Shown: positions 59,892-64,000 of the stretch, one piece after another | Layout: each line of letters opens with the position of its first letter | Position numbering within the stretch: the stretch's first letter is position 1 | Origin: Brachybacterium sacelli | GTDB taxonomy: Bacteria > Actinomycetota > Actinomycetes > Actinomycetales > Dermabacteraceae | DNA length: 64,000 nucleotides | Reading direction: 5' to 3' | NCBI RefSeq assembly: GCF_017876545.1 | Contig: NZ_JAGIOD010000001.1 | Location: 2,418,001 to 2,482,000, forward strand | Notes under the pieces: generated by a model | The model's database searches: none | What the model was told of the DNA's origin: nothing | Seen by the model: only the letters and a program-made list of their open reading frames with translations | Translations under genes and position numbers: made by a program

Positions 59892-61690
59892 TCCGCGACC
59901 GGGATCCGGGCGGTGACGACGAAGCCGCCGTCGGGCGTCGGCCCGCTCTCCACGGTGCCGCCGAGCGCGGTGACCCGTTCCCGGGCGCCCGCCAACCCCA
60001 TTCCGGAGCCGGGGATCGCCTCGTGTCCGGTGTCGGGAGGGGCGTTGGTGACCTGAACCGCCAGGGAGCCCTCGACCACGGCGATCCGTACCTCGATCGC
60101 TGCTCCGCGGGCATGGCGCAGGGCGTTGCTCAGCGCCTCCTGGACGACGCGGTAGCCGGTCAGTCCGACGGTGGGCGGCACCTCGGCCGGAGCGAGCTCG
60201 GTGCTGATCGTGGCCCCCGCGGCCCGGCTGGCCGCGACCAGCTCGGCGACGTCGGCGAGGCCGGGCATGGGCATCTCCTCGAGGGTGTCGTCGGTGCGCA
60301 GGGTCGCCAGCAGGGCGCGCATCTCCCCGAGGGCCTGCCGGGAGGAGGCGGCGATGTCCTCGAACTCCTGCTCGGTGCGGTCGTCCAGGTCCGGCAGGCG
60401 GAACTTCGCGGTGCCGGCCTGCACCGTGATCACGGACATCGAGTGAGCCACCACGTCATGCAGCTCGCGGGCGATGCGGCTGCGCTCCTCGAGCTCGTGG
60501 CGCCGTCGCACCTGATCGGCGCTGAGGGTCTGCGCCTGCTCCACCTGGCCGCTGACCAGGAGCCACTGCCGCACCGTGAGCCCCATCAGCACCACGCCGC
60601 CGCTGATCGCGACCAGCACCACTCCGTTGGTGGTGACCGCCCGCAGGGACTCGTCGGCCCGCGCCGCGGGCTCGGCGATCACCAGGGCAACCAGGGTCAG
60701 CAGGGCACCGCCGGACCAGGCGGAGACCGCCCAGAACCAGCGGTGCAGGACCGCCAGGACGGTCAGGGTGAGGCAGTGGGCGAGCAGGGCGGTGACCGGC
60801 CAGGGCCAGGGGAGCTCGGCATGGGCCCCGACGGTGGCCAGCATCGTGCCGAGGGCGGCGAGGACGGTCAGCGAGAGACCGGCCCAGGGCCAGCGCACCG
60901 CGAGCAGACCCGCGACGGGGGCGGCGATCGCCACGGCCATGGCCAGGGACGGGTGCACCGCGTAGAGGGAGGCGGTCACGGGCCATCCCACGACGGCCAG
61001 CACGAAGCCGACGAAGGCGACCGTCATCCTGATCCAGGCACTCTCGCGCAGGCGGGCATCGATCGTCGGTGCGGCTGCCGGCGCGGGCCGGCCGGTGCGC
61101 CGCGAGCCGGGCACGGCCCCGCCCAGCAGCGGAGCGGTCACCACGACGTCCAGCAGGGCGAGCGCATGGACCATGGCGGGCAGGGAGAGGGTGAGCGCGA
61201 GACCGATGACCAGGGCGAGCGACCACTGCCCGGGCACCAGGGCGTCCTCCGGCGGGAGCAGGCGCCCCCATGCCCAGTAGCTCAGCCCGCCGAGCGCGAG
61301 GCCCGCCCAGGCGAGGGTGACCGAGACCGTGATCACCCGGACCGGGAGCGCGATCAGGGCCTCGAACGCGAGGTCGAGCCAGCGTCGTGCGTCGGTGATC
61401 AGGCGCAGCAGCCCGACCGCACCGTGGCCGCGCGGCCGGTAGGCGGGGCGTTTCACCTCGAGTCCCCAATGTCGCAGCCGGGTACGGTCCAGCCGGGCGA
61501 AGCCCGAGGCCAGGGCCAGGGTGAGTGGGAACAGCAGCACACCCACCCAGGCGATCGCGAGCACCGCCGAGACAGCTGCCAAGGGCAGCAGCACCAGCGT
61601 CGCCACCAGCGTCAGGCCCAGCCCGGGCAGCAGCAGGGCGAGGTCGTGGCCGAGGCGGCGCAGACTGTGGCGGTCAGGGACGAGGAACAC
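59876..61690 (-). CDS. DesK-like sensor histidine kinase
   Basis: This 604-residue kinase has a long N-terminal multi-pass membrane region (about eight to ten helices, including a PF13796-like sensor part), then a HisKA_3 domain with phospho-acceptor His411 in ARELHDVVAH, and an HATPase_c domain (VQEALSNALRHARG, GSGMGLAGARERV). GTG at 61690 was chosen because it leaves 38 bases to the divergent regulator and has GAGAGG upstream. The desaturase gene follows on the same strand, so membrane lipid order is a likely signal. Confidence 0.85.
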   Translation of the reverse strand: MFLVPDRHSLRRLGHDLALLLPGLGLTLVATLVLLPLAAVSAVLAIAWVGVLLFPLTLALASGFARLDRTRLRHWGLEVKRPAYRPRGHGAVGLLRLITDARRWLDLAFEALIALPVRVITVSVTLAWAGLALGGLSYWAWGRLLPPEDALVPGQWSLALVIGLALTLSLPAMVHALALLDVVVTAPLLGGAVPGSRRTGRPAPAAAPTIDARLRESAWIRMTVAFVGFVLAVVGWPVTASLYAVHPSLAMAVAIAAPVAGLLAVRWPWAGLSLTVLAALGTMLATVGAHAELPWPWPVTALLAHCLTLTVLAVLHRWFWAVSAWSGGALLTLVALVIAEPAARADESLRAVTTNGVVLVAISGGVVLMGLTVRQWLLVSGQVEQAQTLSADQVRRRHELEERSRIARELHDVVAHSMSVITVQAGTAKFRLPDLDDRTEQEFEDIAASSRQALGEMRALLATLRTDDTLEEMPMPGLADVAELVAASRAAGATISTELAPAEVPPTVGLTGYRVVQEALSNALRHARGAAIEVRIAVVEGSLAVQVTNAPPDTGHEAIPGSGMGLAGARERVTALGGTVESGPTPDGGFVVTARIPVADPLPR

Positions 61691-61728
61691 CGGGGCGACC
61701 TCTCGGGAAGCAGGGATACGGTGTCGCC

Positions 61729-62409
61729 ATGAGTCCACCCGAGCAGGCCGACATCCGCGTGCTGATCGTCGACGACCAGTCGATGATCCGCGGGGGCTTC
61801 GAAGCGCTGCTGGACGCCCAGGAAGGGCTCCAGGTCGTCGGCACTGCCGCGGACGGTGCGGGCATCACCGAGATCGTCCGCCGGCTGCGCCCCGACGTGG
61901 TGCTGATGGACATCCGCATGCCCCAGGTGGGCGGACTCGATGCGACCCGGACGGTGCTGGCGATGCCCGGCACCCCACCGAAGATCATCATGCTGACCAC
62001 CTTCGACGCCGACGAGTACGTGTTCGCCGCCCTCCGTGCGGGGGCGAGCGGGTTCCTGCTCAAGGATTCCACACCCGAGGAGCTGGTCCAGGCGGTGCGC
62101 GTGGTCGCCGGGGGTGACTCGCTGCTGGCACCGCGCGTGACCCGCGCCCTGATCGCCGATTTCGTGGCCCGTCCCGAGCGGTCCCCGCGGCCCGACGCCA
62201 GTCTCAGCGCGCTCACCGACCGCGAGCTCGACGTGCTGCGTCTGGTGGCGCAGGGTCTGGCGAACCGGGAGATCGCCGAGGAGCTGGTGATGGCCGAACA
62301 GACCGTGAAGTCCCATGTCTCCCGCATGCTCACCAAACTGTCCCTGCGCGATCGCACGCAGCTGGTGGTGGCCGCCTATGAATCGGGGCTGGTGCGCGCG
62401 GGGGAGTGA
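61729..62409 (+). CDS. NarL/FixJ-family response regulator
   Basis: This 226-residue regulator has a receiver domain with DDQ at 15-17, phospho-acceptor Asp61 (VLMDIRMP), and the Lys in FLLKDST, then a LuxR-type HTH (LTDRELDVLRLVAQGLANREIAEEL in two parts: LTDRELDVLRLVAQG, ANREIAEEL). It is divergent from the kinase and is its probable partner. TACGGT (61717-61722) ends 6 bases before the ATG. Its likely target is the inverted repeat near the desaturase. Confidence 0.93.
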   Translation: MSPPEQADIRVLIVDDQSMIRGGFEALLDAQEGLQVVGTAADGAGITEIVRRLRPDVVLMDIRMPQVGGLDATRTVLAMPGTPPKIIMLTTFDADEYVFAALRAGASGFLLKDSTPEELVQAVRVVAGGDSLLAPRVTRALIADFVARPERSPRPDASLSALTDRELDVLRLVAQGLANREIAEELVMAEQTVKSHVSRMLTKLSLRDRTQLVVAAYESGLVRAGE

Positions 62410-62426
62410 CCCTCAGTCACGGGCGC

Positions 62427-63560
62427 TCACGCCAGGGCCGCCCACAGCAGGGCGGCGGCGCCGGCGAGGCACAGCAGCGCGATCAGCAGCAGGAGCACGC
62501 CGATCCAGGTCCCTCCCGTCCGACGCGCCGGTTGCGAGGCCGGCGGGTCGGGGACGGCGCGCTCGGTGGGAGAGCTCGCCGAGCGGGACAGGGCCGTGAG
62601 CCGCTCGTGGAGGCCCGGGGCGAGGCCGGTGAGCGAGGCGGGGCCGTCCAGCGGCACCTGGGGCAGGGCGTCCGTCGCCTCGACCCGGTCGGGGACCTCG
62701 AAGGCTCGGCCGTCGGCGGTGCGAGCCCATGCCGAGGCCGGGGCGGTCGGCGGCGGGATCCGGTCCCGGGCTTCCGCCGCGGTGGGCCGGCCCGCCGGGT
62801 CGGCCTCGAGCATCGCCTGCAGCAGCTCGCCCAGCGGCCCCATGGCCGGGTCGGCGCCGCCGGTGAGCACCTCGCTGACGCGCCGGGGGAGCTGGGCGGG
62901 CTCCAGGCGCTCCCGTGGGGGCAGCGGGGCGAGGGCCTCGAGGGCGCAGGCCGCGGCAGCCCAGACGTCCTGGGCGGCGGAGGTCCCGAGCCCCTCGAGG
63001 ATCTCCGGGGCCATGAAGCCGGGGGTCCCGTGCACGAAACCGGTCTCCGTCAATCGCACGTCGGACTCGTGCAGTGCGATGCCGAAATCGGCCAGCAGCA
63101 GGTGCGGGGAGTCCTCGCCGGTGACCTCCAGCAGCAGGTTGGCGGGCTTGACGTCGCGGTGGAACCAGCGGGACGCGTGCATCGCGGCGAGGGCGTCGAG
63201 CAGCTGCCGCAGCAGCTGGGCCACCAGCGAGGGCGAGAGCGCCCCGTGGTCGGCGAGCGCCCCGGCCAGGGTGCCACCGTGGACGAGGGGCATCACCAGC
63301 ACGATCGTGTCGTCCTCCGCGACCCAGGTGTAGGGCGGCAGGAGGTGGGGGTGCGCGCCCAGACCCTGGGCCGAGCCGACCGTCTGCTCACGCACGAAGC
63401 GCAGCACCTCGGCGCCGTCGCGCTGACGCATCACCTTGGCCGCGCAGACCGCTCCGTACCGACGGTCGATCGCACGCCACAGGGACCCCGAGGCGCCCCG
63501 GGCGAGGGGATCGAGCAGCTCGATGCGGCCGGCGATGACATCGGACATGATGGTGGTCAT
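62427..63560 (-). CDS. Ser/Thr protein kinase with C-terminal TM helix
   Basis: This 377-residue Hanks-type kinase has a glycine loop (LARGASGSLW), catalytic Lys42 (VCAAKV), HRDVKPANLLL, LADFGIAL and GFMAPEIL. All catalytic residues are present, so it should be active. A Pro/Ser-rich linker leads to one TM helix near the C-terminus (about residues 352-374) with almost nothing outside. ATG at 63548 (MSDVIAG) is an alternative start. It is divergent from a secreted-protein gene, which may be functionally linked. Confidence 0.9.
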   Translation of the reverse strand: MTTIMSDVIAGRIELLDPLARGASGSLWRAIDRRYGAVCAAKVMRQRDGAEVLRFVREQTVGSAQGLGAHPHLLPPYTWVAEDDTIVLVMPLVHGGTLAGALADHGALSPSLVAQLLRQLLDALAAMHASRWFHRDVKPANLLLEVTGEDSPHLLLADFGIALHESDVRLTETGFVHGTPGFMAPEILEGLGTSAAQDVWAAAACALEALAPLPPRERLEPAQLPRRVSEVLTGGADPAMGPLGELLQAMLEADPAGRPTAAEARDRIPPPTAPASAWARTADGRAFEVPDRVEATDALPQVPLDGPASLTGLAPGLHERLTALSRSASSPTERAVPDPPASQPARRTGGTWIGVLLLLIALLCLAGAAALLWAALA

Positions 63561-63594
63561 GCTAGGGCACGGTCCCATCACCCCAGGAGCGCGC

Positions 63595-64000
63595 ATGACC
63601 CGACGACCACGGTGGACACCACTGTCCCTGGTGCTGGCGGCCGCCCTGGCGCTCTTCGGCGTCGCCCCGGCCGCCCTCGCCGACCCCACCACCGATCAGG
63701 GCGATCCTCCTCAGCACGCCTATGCCGCCGAGGGTCAGGAGATCGCCGGTGGGGACTCGCTCGCACAGGCCGCGCCGATCGTCCCCGGGATCCATCGCGA
63801 CACCTTCGATCGCGGCGGCGAGGAGCAGTTCGGCGAGGGGACGACGAAGTACTACCGGGTCGCCGTCGAGGACGGGCAGCGCGTCCACGCCGCAGCGACC
63901 ATCGCCGCGCCGCCGTACCCCGAGGGCCTGCCCGAACAGGACAGCCCGCTGGCCGCCGGGGTCTCCTTCGTCACCGCGGGAGGAGAGGCCTGCGAGGAGA
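63595..64000 (+). CDS. secreted protein, N-terminal part (cut by window edge)
   Basis: The first 135 codons show a signal peptide (MTRRPRWTPLSLVLAAALA then a cleavage-like ALADP at about residue 30) and an acidic mature region containing TFDRGGEEQFGEGTTKYYRVAVEDGQ in its first 80 residues. The end is outside the window. No family is recognised with confidence; the start of the mature part is compatible with a beta-rich extracellular domain. AGGAGC upstream supports the ATG at 63595. Confidence 0.7.
   Translation, partial: MTRRPRWTPLSLVLAAALALFGVAPAALADPTTDQGDPPQHAYAAEGQEIAGGDSLAQAAPIVPGIHRDTFDRGGEEQFGEGTTKYYRVAVEDGQRVHAAATIAAPPYPEGLPEQDSPLAAGVSFVTAGGEACEE

Noticed and set aside
1..64000. CRISPR arrays, prophage, insertion sequences, rRNA or tRNA
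   Set aside because: No regularly spaced repeats, transposase or integrase motifs, or conserved RNA gene sequences were seen.

Overview
The window is 64 kb of GC-rich, densely coded chromosome from an actinobacterium, most likely a Micrococcales member of the Brachybacterium/Dermabacteraceae kind. This rests on family content: WhiB7, AdnAB, DUF3117, DUF3107, DUF2342 metalloprotease, actinobacterial DapD, TatB and a DUF222-HNH protein. The genus is inference. I found no rRNA, tRNA, CRISPR, phage or insertion sequence, so this looks like core genome with a few accessory patches.

Layout. 1-4.6 kb: a VOC/AraC pair, a lysozyme-like membrane protein, dapD and an MFS transporter. 4.7-12.6 kb: a DUF222-HNH protein, a frameshifted membrane gene, an FAD/NAD oxidoreductase, then a coupled run dapE, APC permease, LOG, a tiny membrane protein, and DUF3117. 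12.6-19.4 kb: O-methyltransferase, tatB, the coupled operon Xaa-Pro peptidase - MgtE_N/CBS - DUF1003 - Mrp, and a PHP phosphoesterase. From memory, this block follows the M. tuberculosis Rv1201c-Rv1232c order, but sigE-rseA-htrA are missing beside tatB. 19.4-40.4 kb: DEAD helicase, phosphoesterase, DUF3107, TetR, adnA-adnB, phosphotransferase, nudC, uvrD2, whiB7, DUF5679, a YgjP peptidase, NUDIX, DUF2342 and YlbL. This echoes the Rv3211-Rv3194c order and is mostly DNA repair and stress functions. 40.4-54 kb: EttA, a sigma-like/RskA-like fusion, a lone sugar-binding lipoprotein, two divergent thioesterases, a truncated haemoglobin, MscS, an iron-siderophore locus and PepN. 54-64 kb: an ABC exporter, an MFS/TetR efflux pair, DUF402, a DesK/DesR-like kinase-regulator set with a fatty acid desaturase, a Ser/Thr kinase and the start of a secreted protein.

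Regulation visible in the DNA. At least 18 genes have a TANNNT-like -10 element ending 6 or 7 bases before the start codon, the spacing expected for leaderless mRNAs. A TetR operator fills the spacer of the MFS promoter, an IdeR/DtxR-like box lies in the iron locus, a WhiB7-type leader with a candidate upstream ORF precedes whiB7, and a 9-bp-arm inverted repeat lies upstream of the desaturase.

The best candidates for something undescribed are the 534-base gap at 35234-35767, which holds a 76-nt nested hairpin, a GAAA-loop hairpin and a run of DnaA-box-like words; the sigma-like/anti-sigma fusion at 42181-43644; and the two thioesterase promoters whose -10 elements each occupy the other's -35 position.
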